Part shown: piece by piece, positions 31,670 to 40,363 of the stretch
How positions within the stretch are numbered: position 1 is the first letter of the stretch
Layout of the letters: each line of letters opens with the position of its first letter
DNA from: Sphingomonadales bacterium BRH_c42
GTDB lineage: Bacteria; Pseudomonadota; Alphaproteobacteria; Sphingomonadales; Sphingomonadaceae
DNA: 61,441 nucleotides
Assembly (NCBI GenBank): GCA_001516125.1
Contig: LOEX01000076.1
Location: forward strand, 1-61,441
Direction of reading: 5' to 3'
Program-made: the position numbers and the translations under genes
The notes under the pieces: generated by a model
Database searches by the model: none
What the model saw: the letters and a program-made list of their open reading frames with translations, nothing else
What the model was told of the DNA's origin: nothing

Positions 31670-32337
31670 CACCAATCCCCCCGGTAATCGCGGTTTTCGG
31701 TAACCATTTCCTTGAGCGTGGTCGGCCCGCCGCTGGGCTCGGACGTGTGCCGCCCTGGCTCCTGCGTCCCGGCCTTGGGCTGTTCGCCGCGCGCCAGCGC
31801 ATCGAGCACTGCATCGAGCCGTTCGGGCGTCAAATCCTCGTAATTGTCGTCATTGATCTGGACCATCGGCGCGGTCGCGCAATTGCCCATGCATTCGACT
31901 TCGGTGAGCGTCCACATCCCGTCATCGGTGGTGTGGCCCTTGGCCATGCCCCGGCTTTTGCAGGCGGAGATGATGTCGTCGCTGCCGCGCAGCATGCACG
32001 GCGTCGTGCCGCACACCTGCACGTGGAATTTGCCCACCGGCACGAGGTTGTACATGAAATAGAAGGTCGCAACCTCGAGCACGCGGATCGCCGGCATGTC
32101 GAGATATGCGGCGACATATTCGATCACCGGAATCGGCAGCCAGCCCTGCGTGCCGGTCTCCGCGCCAACCTGCCGCTGGGCAAGATCGAGCAATGCCATC
32201 ACCGCCGAACGCTGGCGGCCGGCAGGGTACTTGGCGATGTGCCAGTCTGCCTTCTTGCGGTTCTCGTCCATCCACGCGAACGCGCCCCACCGGGCGCGAA
32301 GTTCAGGGGTGTCGGGTGCAGGGGTACGGTCAGCCAT
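31669..32337 (-). CDS. nuoE: NADH-quinone oxidoreductase subunit E
   Basis: 222 aa, thioredoxin-like subunit with the N1a 2Fe-2S cluster bound by CGTTPCMLRGSDDI and CMGNCATAP. The C-terminal ~40 residues (PKAGTQEPGRHTSEPSGGPT) are an extension beyond the E. coli protein, as in other alphaproteobacteria. ATG 32337 (MADRTPAP) overlaps the cupin stop by one base. The first eight codons are duplicated at 33378-33401 and, less well, at the cupin start. Confidence 0.95.
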   Translation of the reverse strand: MADRTPAPDTPELRARWGAFAWMDENRKKADWHIAKYPAGRQRSAVMALLDLAQRQVGAETGTQGWLPIPVIEYVAAYLDMPAIRVLEVATFYFMYNLVPVGKFHVQVCGTTPCMLRGSDDIISACKSRGMAKGHTTDDGMWTLTEVECMGNCATAPMVQINDDNYEDLTPERLDAVLDALARGEQPKAGTQEPGRHTSEPSGGPTTLKEMVTENRDYRGDW

Positions 32338-32720
32338 CAAATCTGCTCCAACCGATCGCGCCTGAGCTCAGAATCTATTCCACCGGTAGTCGGCTCGCCT
32401 TCTTTGTCCATTACCAGAACCTGGCACTCTTTCTCGCAGAACGGGCGATGTTCGACGCCATTGGGCACGACCAGCATGTCGCCCGCATTGAGCAGGCGGG
32501 TAATGCCGTCGCGAAACTCGATCTTGAGCTGCCCTTCGATCACTAGGAACAGCTCGTCCGTTTCGGCATGGCTGTGCCAGACGAAATCGCCCTTCAGCTT
32601 CGACACGCGCACGTCATTGCCATTGTATCCGGCGACGATGCGCGGATGCCAATGGTCCGAGAAACTGGCGAGCTTCTCCGACAGGTCGATTGCTTTTGGT
32701 GCGGAGGAACGGTCAGCCAT
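32337..32720 (-). CDS. Cupin-domain protein inserted upstream of nuoE
   Basis: 127 aa, single small beta-barrel. Metal ligands are probably His49, His51 and Glu56 (WHSHAETDELF) and His91 (VPNGVEH), the standard two cupin motifs. The N-terminus MADRSSAP resembles the first codons of nuoE (MADRTPAP). Small cupins of this kind bind metal and may act as isomerases, dioxygenases or sensors; no specific activity can be assigned. It is coupled on both sides (8-base overlap with the upstream gene, TGATG with nuoE). Confidence 0.88.
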   Translation of the reverse strand: MADRSSAPKAIDLSEKLASFSDHWHPRIVAGYNGNDVRVSKLKGDFVWHSHAETDELFLVIEGQLKIEFRDGITRLLNAGDMLVVPNGVEHRPFCEKECQVLVMDKEGEPTTGGIDSELRRDRLEQI

Positions 32721-33261
32721 CGAACTTTTCCGTGTCGAGAGGAGGCATTATTGCTATTCGCTCCACAGCCCACCTCACCCAATCTTCGCCTGTCTCATAC
32801 ACGCCAGCCTGATAGTACAGGTCAACCCGCTCCTCATTCCGCGTGGGTCCGCAGGAAGTCTCAATCTCGTCATCTTCTGCAAAGAGCAATTCGATCCGGT
32901 TCATCCGCCCTTGCTGTTCGCTTCCAACTATCTTTGCGTCCATCAACCTACGAGGGCCATTATTTGCTGTCTGAGTAAGATAGCTGCGAAATGAAAGCAT
33001 GGCCTCCTTGACACCTTCAGATCCAGAAAATTGGAGCTGAGAATCAGATTGGACAAAATGTGTGTCAAATGACACCAATGAACTGAAATTATGAAATAGA
33101 CCCGATAAGTGATCAGCACGTCCAGAATTCATAAATTCTATCAGCCTCTTGCCCCATTCATCCGGCTCGTACTCCACCCAACTGCAGGCAGATACCGCCT
33201 GTGCTGAGAGAGCAGTTGCACAAAGGGCAGCACCACGCAGCAGTTCTCGACGTTTGATCAC
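32713..33261 (-). CDS. Putative lipoprotein of unknown function in the nuoD/nuoE gap
   Basis: 182 aa. Basic N-terminus (IKRRELLRG), hydrophobic core and AVSAC lipobox suggest export and lipidation. The soluble part (about 150 residues, acidic) may be NTF2/SnoaL-like in shape, but I see no firm motif. A+T content is higher than in nuo genes and codon choice differs, suggesting transfer. Start GTG 33261 overlaps the stop of the preceding seam ORF (GTGA), in a copy of the nuoD 3' end. Its stop lies inside the ATGGCTGA that begins the cupin gene. Confidence 0.7.
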   Translation of the reverse strand: MIKRRELLRGAALCATALSAQAVSACSWVEYEPDEWGKRLIEFMNSGRADHLSGLFHNFSSLVSFDTHFVQSDSQLQFSGSEGVKEAMLSFRSYLTQTANNGPRRLMDAKIVGSEQQGRMNRIELLFAEDDEIETSCGPTRNEERVDLYYQAGVYETGEDWVRWAVERIAIMPPLDTEKFDG

Positions 33262-33401
33262 CGGTCGCACTCCCCGAACATGCTCGTCATTGCGAGGAAC
33301 GAAGTGACGAAGCAATCCAGTCCCGGCGCTTGACCGCTCTGGATTGCCGCGCCTCGCTGCGCGAGGCCCGCAATGACGGGTGCGGGGGTACGGTCAGCCA
33401 T
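33258..33401 (-). repeat. Seam of duplicated nuoE start, palindromic repeat and duplicated nuoD end
   Basis: Read on the minus strand: 33401-33378 repeats the first eight codons of nuoE with one mismatch in 24. Next, 33378-33285 is the CGTCATTGCGAGG palindromic repeat also found at 501-573. Then 33280-33258 repeats the last 23 bases of nuoD (33606-33628) with one mismatch. The whole segment is one open frame of 47 codons (MADRTPAP...MFGECDR). It overlaps the upstream 71-aa gene by 8 bases and the downstream lipoprotein gene by GTGA. Confidence 0.88.
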
Positions 33402-33609
33402 TGTTCACCTTCGAATTATGGCCGCGCCGCCGCCAGAACCACCAAACCGCCTGACCCGTCCATAGCAGCACCAAAGCTCCGAAAATGACGTTGTTCCACG
33501 TGGTGGGCAGAGTAGGAAGGATGTCAAATCGCATGTCGACCCACATGACCAAGACGAAAAAGGTCGTGGCCGCCCAAGCGTAAATCGAATTCCTCGCGTC
33601 TTGCGTCAC
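33394..33609 (-). CDS. Small membrane protein directly after nuoD
   Basis: 71 aa with two hydrophobic helices ([18 protein letters not shown] and [22 protein letters not shown]) and a basic tail (RRRGHN). Not recognised. The start is GTG 33609, overlapping the nuoD stop (GTGA). The stop falls within the duplicated nuoE start ATGGCTGA. Both overlaps imply co-translation with nuoD. Any role in complex I is inference from position. Confidence 0.72.
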   Translation of the reverse strand: MTQDARNSIYAWAATTFFVLVMWVDMRFDILPTLPTTWNNVIFGALVLLWTGQAVWWFWRRRGHNSKVNNG

Positions 33610-34817
33610 CGGTCACACTCCCCGAACACCACGTCGATCGCGCCGAGGATGGCGGTCGCGTCGGGCAGCATGTGGCCCTTGCACATCATGTCCATCGCCT
33701 GAAGGTGGCTGAAGGCGGTGGGGCGGATCTTGCAGCGATACGGCTTGTTGCTGCCGTCGCTGACCAGATAGACGCCGAATTCGCCCTTGGGGCTTTCGGT
33801 CGCGACATAGACCTCGCCCGCGGGCACATGGAAGCCTTCGGTATAGAGCTTGAAGTGGTGGATCAGCGCTTCCATGCTCTGCTTCATCTCACCGCGCGTG
33901 GGCGGTGAAACCTTGCCGTCGGTGCTGGCAACCGGACCCTGCGGCATTTCCGCCAGGCACTGCTTGATGATCTTCGCGCTCTCGTAAACTTCCTTCACGC
34001 GCACCATGAAGCGGTCATAGCAGTCCGAATTGGTACCGACCGGAATGTCGAACTCCATCCGGTCATAGACTTCGTAAGGCTGCGATTTGCGCAGGTCCCA
34101 CGGAATGCCCGCCGCGCGGATCATCGGGCCGGAAAAGCCCCAGGCAATCGCATCATCGCGGCCGACGATCGCGATATCGACATTGCGCTGCTTGAAGATG
34201 CGGTTGTCGATCACCAGGCTCATCGCATCGCCGAACAGTTCGGGCAGCCGCGTATCGACCCAGTGGCCGATATCGACCAGCAGCTTCTCGGGCACGTCCT
34301 GATGCACGCCGCCGGGGCGGAACCAGGCGCTGTGCATGCGCGCGCCGCTGGCCCGCTCGAAGAAGTTCATGCAGTCTTCGCGCAGCTCGAACACCCACAG
34401 GTTGGGCGTCATCGCGCCGACATCCATCACATGCGCGCCGATGTTGAGCATGTGGTTGGAAATGCGCGTCAGTTCCGCAAACAGCACGCGCAGGTACTGC
34501 GCGCGGATCGGCACTTCGAGATTGAGCAGCTTCTCGATCGCCAGCACATAGGAATGTTCCTGGCACAGCGGCGAGACGTAATCGAGCCGGTCGAAATAGG
34601 GCAGCGCCTGAAGGTAGGTCTTGTGCTCGATCAGTTTTTCGGTGCCGCGGTGGAGCAGCCCGACATGCGGATCGATCCGCTCGATCACCTCGCCGTCAAG
34701 CTCCATCACCATGCGCAGCACGCCGTGCGCGGCGGGATGCTGCGGGCCGAAGTTGATCGTGTAATTGGTGATGACCTCGTCACCGGTGGTGGGCGACTGT
34801 TCGAGCTGGATGCTCAC
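33606..34817 (-). CDS. nuoD: NADH-quinone oxidoreductase subunit D
   Basis: 403 aa, 49-kDa-type subunit lining the quinone pocket. [22 protein letters not shown] contains the conserved quinone-site His; [14 protein letters not shown] and the C-terminal VFGECDR are also typical. The start is GTG 34817 with GGAGGTG 5 nt upstream. It overlaps the stop of a repeat-derived ORF (GTGA). Its last 23 bases are duplicated at 33258-33280. Confidence 0.96.
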   Translation of the reverse strand: MSIQLEQSPTTGDEVITNYTINFGPQHPAAHGVLRMVMELDGEVIERIDPHVGLLHRGTEKLIEHKTYLQALPYFDRLDYVSPLCQEHSYVLAIEKLLNLEVPIRAQYLRVLFAELTRISNHMLNIGAHVMDVGAMTPNLWVFELREDCMNFFERASGARMHSAWFRPGGVHQDVPEKLLVDIGHWVDTRLPELFGDAMSLVIDNRIFKQRNVDIAIVGRDDAIAWGFSGPMIRAAGIPWDLRKSQPYEVYDRMEFDIPVGTNSDCYDRFMVRVKEVYESAKIIKQCLAEMPQGPVASTDGKVSPPTRGEMKQSMEALIHHFKLYTEGFHVPAGEVYVATESPKGEFGVYLVSDGSNKPYRCKIRPTAFSHLQAMDMMCKGHMLPDATAILGAIDVVFGECDR

Positions 34818-34945
34818 AGGGCACCTCCATGTTCGTCATGCTGAACTTGTTTCAGCATCCATCGCGCCCCACATACCGAAGGTGCGGTAGGAGAAATGGA
34901 CCCTGAAACGAGTTCAGGGTGACGAAGAGTGGGTGAATGGCTCAC
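34814..34945 (-). repeat. Palindromic repeat forming a 43-aa mini-ORF between nuoC and nuoD
   Basis: Core at 34833-34926, same family as 29870-30009. The frame opens at GTG 34945, overlapping the nuoC stop (GTGA). It runs through the repeat ([17 protein letters not shown]) and stops at 34814-34816, overlapping the nuoD GTG (GTGA). GTGAGC is present at both ends, consistent with a duplicated original overlap. Confidence 0.87.
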
Positions 34946-35568
34946 TTCTTCTCCTCCGCCTTTTCATCACCAGGCAGAACGTATTCGGCGCCTTCCCACG
35001 GGCTCATGAAATCGAACTGGCGCAAGTCCTGCGGCAATTCGACCGGCTCGTAAACCACGCGCTTGTCCTCTTCGGAATAGCGCAGCTCGACATAGCCGGT
35101 GAGCGGGAAATCCTTGCGGAACGGGTGCCCTTCGAAGCCGTAATCGGTGAGGATGCGGCGCAGATCGGGATTGCCCGCGAACTTGACGCCGTAAAGGTCG
35201 AACACTTCGCGCTCGAGCCAGCCAGCGACGGGCCACAGCGTGGTGACGGTGGGAACCGGAGTATTCTCGTCGGTCGCAACTTTCACCATCACGCGGTGGT
35301 TGCGGGTGAGGCTGAGCAGCATGTAGACCACTTCGAACCGCTCGGCGCGGCTCGGGTAATCGACCCCTGCGATTTCCATCAACTGCTGATACTGATGATC
35401 GTCGCGCAACCGCCGCAGCGCATCTTCGATTGCCTCGCGCTTCACAGTGATGACGATCTCGCCGTGCTCTTCTTTCGAGGCGAGCACCATCTTGCCGAGC
35501 GCCTTGGTCAGCGCCTTGCGCACGCCTTCGTTCGAGGCGAATTTCGGGGCGGAATGGACCACGCTCAT
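34942..35568 (-). CDS. nuoC: NADH-quinone oxidoreductase subunit C
   Basis: 208 aa, 30-kDa-type subunit of the peripheral arm. The diagnostic block [40 protein letters not shown] is intact (shown here in part: [19 protein letters not shown]). It is separate from nuoD, as in most alphaproteobacteria. Its ATG overlaps the nuoB stop, and its stop starts the repeat-derived linker to nuoD. The acidic/basic tail DEKAEEKK is normal for the group. Confidence 0.95.
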   Translation of the reverse strand: MSVVHSAPKFASNEGVRKALTKALGKMVLASKEEHGEIVITVKREAIEDALRRLRDDHQYQQLMEIAGVDYPSRAERFEVVYMLLSLTRNHRVMVKVATDENTPVPTVTTLWPVAGWLEREVFDLYGVKFAGNPDLRRILTDYGFEGHPFRKDFPLTGYVELRYSEEDKRVVYEPVELPQDLRQFDFMSPWEGAEYVLPGDEKAEEKK

Positions 35569-36110
35569 CGCTCGATCGTCCCCACGCGGCGGATCTTGCG
35601 CTGGAGCTGCATCACGCCATAGAGCAGCGCCTCTGCCGTGGGTGGGCAGCCCGGCACATAGATATCGACCGGCACGATCCGGTCACACCCGCGCACCACC
35701 GAATAGCTGTAGTGGTAATAGCCGCCGCCGTTGGCGCAGCTGCCCATCGAGATGACGTATTTGGGCTCGCTCATCTGGTCATAGACCTTGCGCAGCGCCG
35801 GGGCCATCTTGTTGCACAGCGTTCCCGCCACGATCATCACGTCGCTCTGGCGCGGGGAAGCGCGCGGGGCAACGCCGAAACGCTCCATGTCGTAACGCGG
35901 CATGTTGACGTGGATCATCTCGACCGCACAGCAGGCAAGGCCGAACGTCATCCACCACAGGCTGCCGGTGCGGGCCCACTGGAACAGGTCCTCGGTACTG
36001 GTGACGAGAAAACCCTTGTCGTTCACCTCGCCCTGCAAGGCAGTGAAGTAGTCGGCATCGGGCTGGCGCAGTTCGCCGGGCCGGGCTGCGGGTGTGGTCG
36101 CGGTATTCAT
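35565..36110 (-). CDS. nuoB: NADH-quinone oxidoreductase subunit B
   Basis: 181 aa, binds terminal cluster N2. Ligands are the tandem cysteines in GLACCAVEM, then GSCANGGG and [11 protein letters not shown]. The long N-terminal region before the cluster (~50 aa) includes [17 protein letters not shown]. Overlaps nuoA and nuoC by four bases each. Confidence 0.96.
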   Translation of the reverse strand: MNTATTPAARPGELRQPDADYFTALQGEVNDKGFLVTSTEDLFQWARTGSLWWMTFGLACCAVEMIHVNMPRYDMERFGVAPRASPRQSDVMIVAGTLCNKMAPALRKVYDQMSEPKYVISMGSCANGGGYYHYSYSVVRGCDRIVPVDIYVPGCPPTAEALLYGVMQLQRKIRRVGTIER

Positions 36111-36481
36111 TCCCAGTCCAACGCCCCCATTTTCCAGGCATAGGCGAGGCCGATCGCGAGTTCGCCCAGGAACACCATCATGGTGATCCAGCCCGTCCAG
36201 CCGGTATGTTCAAGGCTGACCGCCCAAGGGAACAGGAACGCCGCCTCAAGATCGAAGATGATGAACAGGATTGCTACCAGATAGAACCGCACGTCGAACT
36301 GGCTGCGCGGATCCTCGAACGCGGGGAAGCCGCATTCATACTCGCTGTTCTTCTCCGTATCGGGTTTGTGCGCGCCGGTAAGCCGCGCCACGCCCATCGG
36401 CAGGAACACGAACAGCGCCGACAATCCCACCGCGATGAACAGGAATATGAGGATCGGCAGATACTGACTGAGATCGACCAC
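36107..36481 (-). CDS. nuoA: NADH-quinone oxidoreductase subunit A
   Basis: 124 aa, three transmembrane helices; [35 protein letters not shown] holds the conserved Cys loop and acidic helix (visible in part as [12 protein letters not shown] and [16 protein letters not shown]). The start is GTG 36481. It is first in the nuo operon; the 200-bp gap upstream (36482-36681) holds no gene and should contain the operon promoter, though I cannot place it with confidence. Confidence 0.95.
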   Translation of the reverse strand: MVDLSQYLPILIFLFIAVGLSALFVFLPMGVARLTGAHKPDTEKNSEYECGFPAFEDPRSQFDVRFYLVAILFIIFDLEAAFLFPWAVSLEHTGWTGWITMMVFLGELAIGLAYAWKMGALDWE

Positions 36482-36681
36482 GCGAGAATCCTTGGGGGGC
36501 TCAAATTCGTGCCGCCTCTAGGCCCGTCAATTGCATGACGCAAGGCTGCGAATCGGCGATACCTGCGATGGTAGCGAATTCGCGGGCGCGTTAAATGGCA
36601 AGGTCATGGGGGCGGACGGACGAACGGGCTATGATGGCGGCAGGTTCAGGGAAAATCCGATCATGCGCGGCATACAGCCCA

Positions 36682-37632
36682 TCATTCCCACACCACACCG
36701 TCCTGCGCGCCGGTATTGACGTGCAACGCAAACACATCGGGACGGCTGTAATGGCCATCGGTGTCGAGCGCGGCGAGCGCTTCGCGGGTGGCGGCGAGGT
36801 CGAGAGTGGCGGACAGATACTCCTCGCCTTCGCCCGCCTGCGCCAGCACGGCGCCATCGGGGCCACAGATCAGGCTGCCTCCCTTGTTGAGCACGCCGTC
36901 GGGGATCGTGCGCAGCATCGCCTCCGCCTCGGCATCGCCGCCGACGCGGGCGAGGCCGTCGATAATCTCTTGGCGCTCCTGGATCAGGCCCGCCGCGAGG
37001 ACGAAGCAACGTCCCTCGAACGCATAATGACGCGACGCGATGGCATAGGCGTCGCGCACCGTCGGCCAGGCGGCGACATGGACCAGCTCCTGCTGGTTGT
37101 GCATTGCGGCGCGGGCGAGTGGCATCCAATGTTCCCAGCAGATCAGGCTGCCCACCGCACCCCAATCGGCATTATGGACACCGAGCGTCGACCCGTCGCC
37201 GCGTGCCCACACCAAACGCTCGCCATGCGTCGGCACGAGTTTACGGTGGAGCAAGGGCGGTGCATCGGGGCGGAAGAGGAACTGGGTGTTGTAGAGGCTG
37301 GCACGGCGGCGTTCGTGGGCGCCGATCGAGATTAGCGCACCCGATGCATCGGCCATATCCTGAAGCGGGGCGAACCGTGCGTCATCGGCGGTCACGGCCT
37401 GTTCGAGCAAAATGCGGTGCAGCGCCCGCGTCCCGGGATGGTCCCACAGTGCCGCCCCCGGTGCCTCGTCGAGCCACAAGGGATAGCCGCCCAGAAACGT
37501 TTCGCCGAACGCGACGATCTGTGCGCCATCGGCAATTGCGCGGGCAACATGCCCGGTCGCGGCAACAATCCCGTCTGAAATGGCCAGCGGCACCGGTGCG
37601 GCCTGAACGATGGTGGCTTGGATCTTGGTCAT
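36682..37632 (-). CDS. Nitrilase-family carbon-nitrogen hydrolase
   Basis: 316 aa. The catalytic triad is visible as Glu in FGETFLGGYP, Lys in HRKLVPTHGERLVW and Cys in SLICWEHWMP. The CWEHWMP form and the GERLVWA context place it with true nitrilases (nitrile to carboxylate plus ammonia) rather than amidases. The natural substrate is unknown; aliphatic or arylacetonitriles are possible. It lies alone, tail-on to the nuo operon on the same strand, with its own upstream region. Confidence 0.92.
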   Translation of the reverse strand: MTKIQATIVQAAPVPLAISDGIVAATGHVARAIADGAQIVAFGETFLGGYPLWLDEAPGAALWDHPGTRALHRILLEQAVTADDARFAPLQDMADASGALISIGAHERRRASLYNTQFLFRPDAPPLLHRKLVPTHGERLVWARGDGSTLGVHNADWGAVGSLICWEHWMPLARAAMHNQQELVHVAAWPTVRDAYAIASRHYAFEGRCFVLAAGLIQERQEIIDGLARVGGDAEAEAMLRTIPDGVLNKGGSLICGPDGAVLAQAGEGEEYLSATLDLAATREALAALDTDGHYSRPDVFALHVNTGAQDGVVWE

Positions 37633-38005
37633 CGGCCCTCATCGGCAATGCGGCGCACGAAGGCAAGTAAAGGCTGAGCGCAGCGCATCGTCCGCCGCCA
37701 TGTTGCCCAATAACCAGCGACTTGGCCCCTCTATCTATACGATCGAAATGCGGGGAATTTCATGCGGCAATGGGAGGCATGGCGCGGGGCGCTTCGCGCC
37801 TTCGTGTGTTAGCGCCTCCGTGTAAAGCCAGACTGGACCCCGGCCTGCGGTGACAGTTTACTGAATCCAGCAATCTCGTTAGGCCCTGGCAATGGCCCGC
37901 CCCCCTCGCCTTGTTCAACCTGCCAGGCCAAAAAGGGATGGCGCGGTGAGAATTAGGTATTCCCTCCCCAAATTATCCACGCAGTGACCCCAGGACTGAT
38001 AAACA
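37633..38005. other. 373-bp gap without a recognisable gene
   Basis: I see no convincing reading frame or RNA gene. A short piece near 37830-37852 (GGACCCCGGCCTGCGGTGAC) looks like a remnant of the repeat family more complete at 38470-38560. The last 100 bp become A+T rich, running into the next gene. Confidence 0.5.
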
Positions 38006-38335
38006 TTGGATGAATTACAGCATCTTAACCTGAAGCGAAAGGCTCTAGCGGAATTTCTCTTAGGCCACGCGCTCGATGATTCAGTCGGATTCGCGGCTAT
38101 GGGCGATGGCGGCATGGGGAGCTACGTGGTGGTTCAAGGAGATGCAAAACCTGGAGAAAGAGTTTGGCCTTTCCGAGAGGCTAAATATGTCGATGAAGAT
38201 GGCGTAGAAGTATTTATTACACTTTCGTGCGACCAAGCCAAAAGACCTGTGGAAGTCTCATTTTGGAAGGTGGATTTTGAAGAATTAATTAGATTTCCAA
38301 CATCAAATGATATTGAAATCATAGAATTACGGTAA
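38006..38335 (+). CDS. Small protein resembling DUF6984
   Basis: 109 aa, cytosolic, no motif of known catalysis. GDGGMGSYVV in the middle and the ending SFWKVDFEELIRFP resemble DUF6984 proteins, a poorly described family often found in accessory regions. The start is TTG 38006: a TAA lies two codons upstream in frame and no ATG follows near the N-terminus. Base composition is distinctly A+T rich, unlike the neighbours, and repeats lie downstream. Likely acquired by transfer. Confidence 0.65.
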   Translation: MDELQHLNLKRKALAEFLLGHALDDSVGFAAMGDGGMGSYVVVQGDAKPGERVWPFREAKYVDEDGVEVFITLSCDQAKRPVEVSFWKVDFEELIRFPTSNDIEIIELR

Positions 38336-38387
38336 CAGTGCGCTTTTGCGCCGGAACCTTCAAGTGCCGGGGACGCTGGCTCAATTT

Positions 38388-38722
38388 CTCTCGCAAAGGC
38401 GCAAAGACGCGAAGAGAAGTGTGGCCTTGCCGCAGGCATAAAATCTTCGCGTCTTCGCGTGAAACCAAGCTGAACCCCGGCCTGCCCGCTGGGCAGTTTA
38501 TCCTGGGCGCCTGCCTTGGCAGGCAGTCGAAGGGCCGGGGTGACGAAGGGGTAGGCGCCCACCCCCTCCGACCGAGTGCGATGGGGAGGATCACACCTTT
38601 GCGCCTTCGCGCCTTTGCGTGAGAAAATCCCTTCCATCTTGAGGGGAGGACGGGTGGGGGCGTGCCCACCATGGGTGTTGAGCACCCACCCCTCGATCCC
38701 CTCCCTCAAGGGAGGGGAGAAT
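38388..38722. repeat. Nested mosaic of palindromic repeats
   Basis: The outer arms CTCTCGCAAAGGCGCAAAGA (38388-38407) and its counterpart CTTTGCGCCTTCGCGCCTTTGCG (about 38598-38620) enclose a second repeat with arms CTGAACCCCGGCCTGCC and GGGCCGGGGTGACG. A third palindrome (TTGAGGGGAGG ... CCCTCCCTCAA) follows to 38722. It fills the 443-bp gap before the aldehyde dehydrogenase gene. Repeats appear to have inserted into repeats. Confidence 0.8.
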
Positions 38723-38778
38723 TTGGAGAGTAGCAGACCCGCAAACTTGCGGTGGCCCGGAAGGCTCAACCCGCCCGT

Positions 38779-40209
38779 CTATTTCATCAGCGTCTTCGCC
38801 GCCCGCGCGCTCGCCTTGCCATAGGGCGGCTTGAAACCGCCCAGCTTGGCAATGTCGATCCTGGGCTGATGATAGACCGCGCGCGCATGGCTGAACTCGC
38901 GGAAGCCCTCTATGCCGTGATAGGCCCCCATGCCCGATGGGCCCACGCCGCCGAACGGCAAGTCCTCCATCGAGACATGGAAGATCACGTCGTTGGTGGT
39001 GACACCGCCCGAAATGGTGCGCGTCAGCACCTGCTCCTGCTCACGCCGGGCATGGCCGAAATAATAGAGCCCCAGCGGGCGATCATGCGCGTTCACATAA
39101 TCGATCGCCTCGTCGATCTTCCCGTAAGTCACGACCGGCAGCACCGGCCCGAAAATCTCCTCCTGCATGGCCAGCATGTCGTCATTGACGTTGCGCAGGA
39201 TGGTGAGCGGCATCTTGCGGGCATTGGCGCCCGAAAAATCCTCGCCCGCCGGATTGACCTCGATCACCTCGGCGCCCTTGCTGCGCGCATCGGCGACCAG
39301 CCCCTGCAAACGCGCAAAGTGCCGGTCGCTGACGATCGAGGCGTAATCGTCGTTCTCCAGCAGCGCGGGATACATGCGCTCGACGCCCCGGCTTACCCCG
39401 GCGATGGCCTCGCTCTCCTTGTCTTCGGGCACGATCATGTAATCGGGGGCAAGGCAGATTTGCCCCGCGTTCATCATCTTGCCCAGCGCAATCCGTTCGC
39501 CAGCCCTGGCGAAATTGGCGCTGCGGCCCATGACCACCGGGCTCTTGCCGCCCAGTTCCAGCGTCACGGGAACCAGATTTTCGGCCGCCGCCGCCATCAC
39601 CCTGCGCCCCGTGGCGGTCGATCCGGTGAAGACCAGATGATCGAACGGCAGCGACGTGAACGCCGCCGCCACTTCGGGGCCGCCGGTGATCACCACCACT
39701 TCGTCGGGCGTGAAGTATTCGCTCACCAGTTCCTTCATCAGCAGCGACGTGCGCTCGGTGAATTCGCTCGGCTTGATCATCGCGCGGTTGCCCGCCGCCA
39801 GTACCTGCATCAGTGGGCCGAACGCCAGATTGACCGGGAAATTCCAGGGGCTGAGGATGCCGATCACGCCCTTGGGTTCATAGCGCACCTCGGCCTTCGC
39901 CCCCAGCAGGCCAAGCGGAAACTGGACTTTGCGCCGCTCGGTCCGTGCCCAGGCATCGATGTGCGCCAGCGCATCCTTGCCCGCGCTGACCGTGGCGGCG
40001 ATGTCGGTGATCATCGACTGATGTGCGCTGCGGCTGCCGAAATCGGCGCTCATCGTCTTGGCGAGGGTATGCCCGTGCTCTTTCAGCAAGGCCATCGCGC
40101 GCTTGATCCGGTCCTTGCGCATGGCCATGCTCTCGGGCCGCGAAGCGGTGAAGGCATCGCGCTGCAAACGCAGCAGTCGTTCCATCTCGTGGCGCTGATC
40201 GACTGCCAT
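38779..40209 (-). CDS. Aldehyde dehydrogenase, coniferyl-aldehyde type
   Basis: 476 aa, NAD(P)-dependent. SPWNFPVNLAFGPL and FTGSTATGRRVM form the coenzyme site; the catalytic Glu is in ELGGKSP and the catalytic Cys in NAGQICLAPDY. The CLAPDY context is typical of coniferyl aldehyde dehydrogenases (CalB group), which oxidise hydroxycinnamaldehydes; medium-chain aldehydes are also possible. ATG 40209 has GGAGAG 5 nt upstream. It is divergent from the thiolase gene. Confidence 0.9.
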   Translation of the reverse strand: MAVDQRHEMERLLRLQRDAFTASRPESMAMRKDRIKRAMALLKEHGHTLAKTMSADFGSRSAHQSMITDIAATVSAGKDALAHIDAWARTERRKVQFPLGLLGAKAEVRYEPKGVIGILSPWNFPVNLAFGPLMQVLAAGNRAMIKPSEFTERTSLLMKELVSEYFTPDEVVVITGGPEVAAAFTSLPFDHLVFTGSTATGRRVMAAAAENLVPVTLELGGKSPVVMGRSANFARAGERIALGKMMNAGQICLAPDYMIVPEDKESEAIAGVSRGVERMYPALLENDDYASIVSDRHFARLQGLVADARSKGAEVIEVNPAGEDFSGANARKMPLTILRNVNDDMLAMQEEIFGPVLPVVTYGKIDEAIDYVNAHDRPLGLYYFGHARREQEQVLTRTISGGVTTNDVIFHVSMEDLPFGGVGPSGMGAYHGIEGFREFSHARAVYHQPRIDIAKLGGFKPPYGKASARAAKTLMK

Positions 40210-40298
40210 GATGCTCTCCGGTTTGTCTGAATTGCGTTTCGAATTGCGATTGGTTCTTGCCGATGGATTTCCGTCTGACAAGCGAATACGCATTCCGA

Positions 40299-40327
40299 TT
40301 GCCAATGCCGCAGTGCAGCATTAGACT
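40299..40327 (+). promoter_or_regulatory. Putative promoter of the thiolase gene
   Basis: TTGCCA at 40299-40304 and TAGACT at 40322-40327 with 17-bp spacing, about 37 nt upstream of the ATG in a 154-bp divergent gap. Confidence 0.4.
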
Positions 40328-40363
40328 GGTAAAAACCATCCAGCCATCACCCGAGGAAATAGA

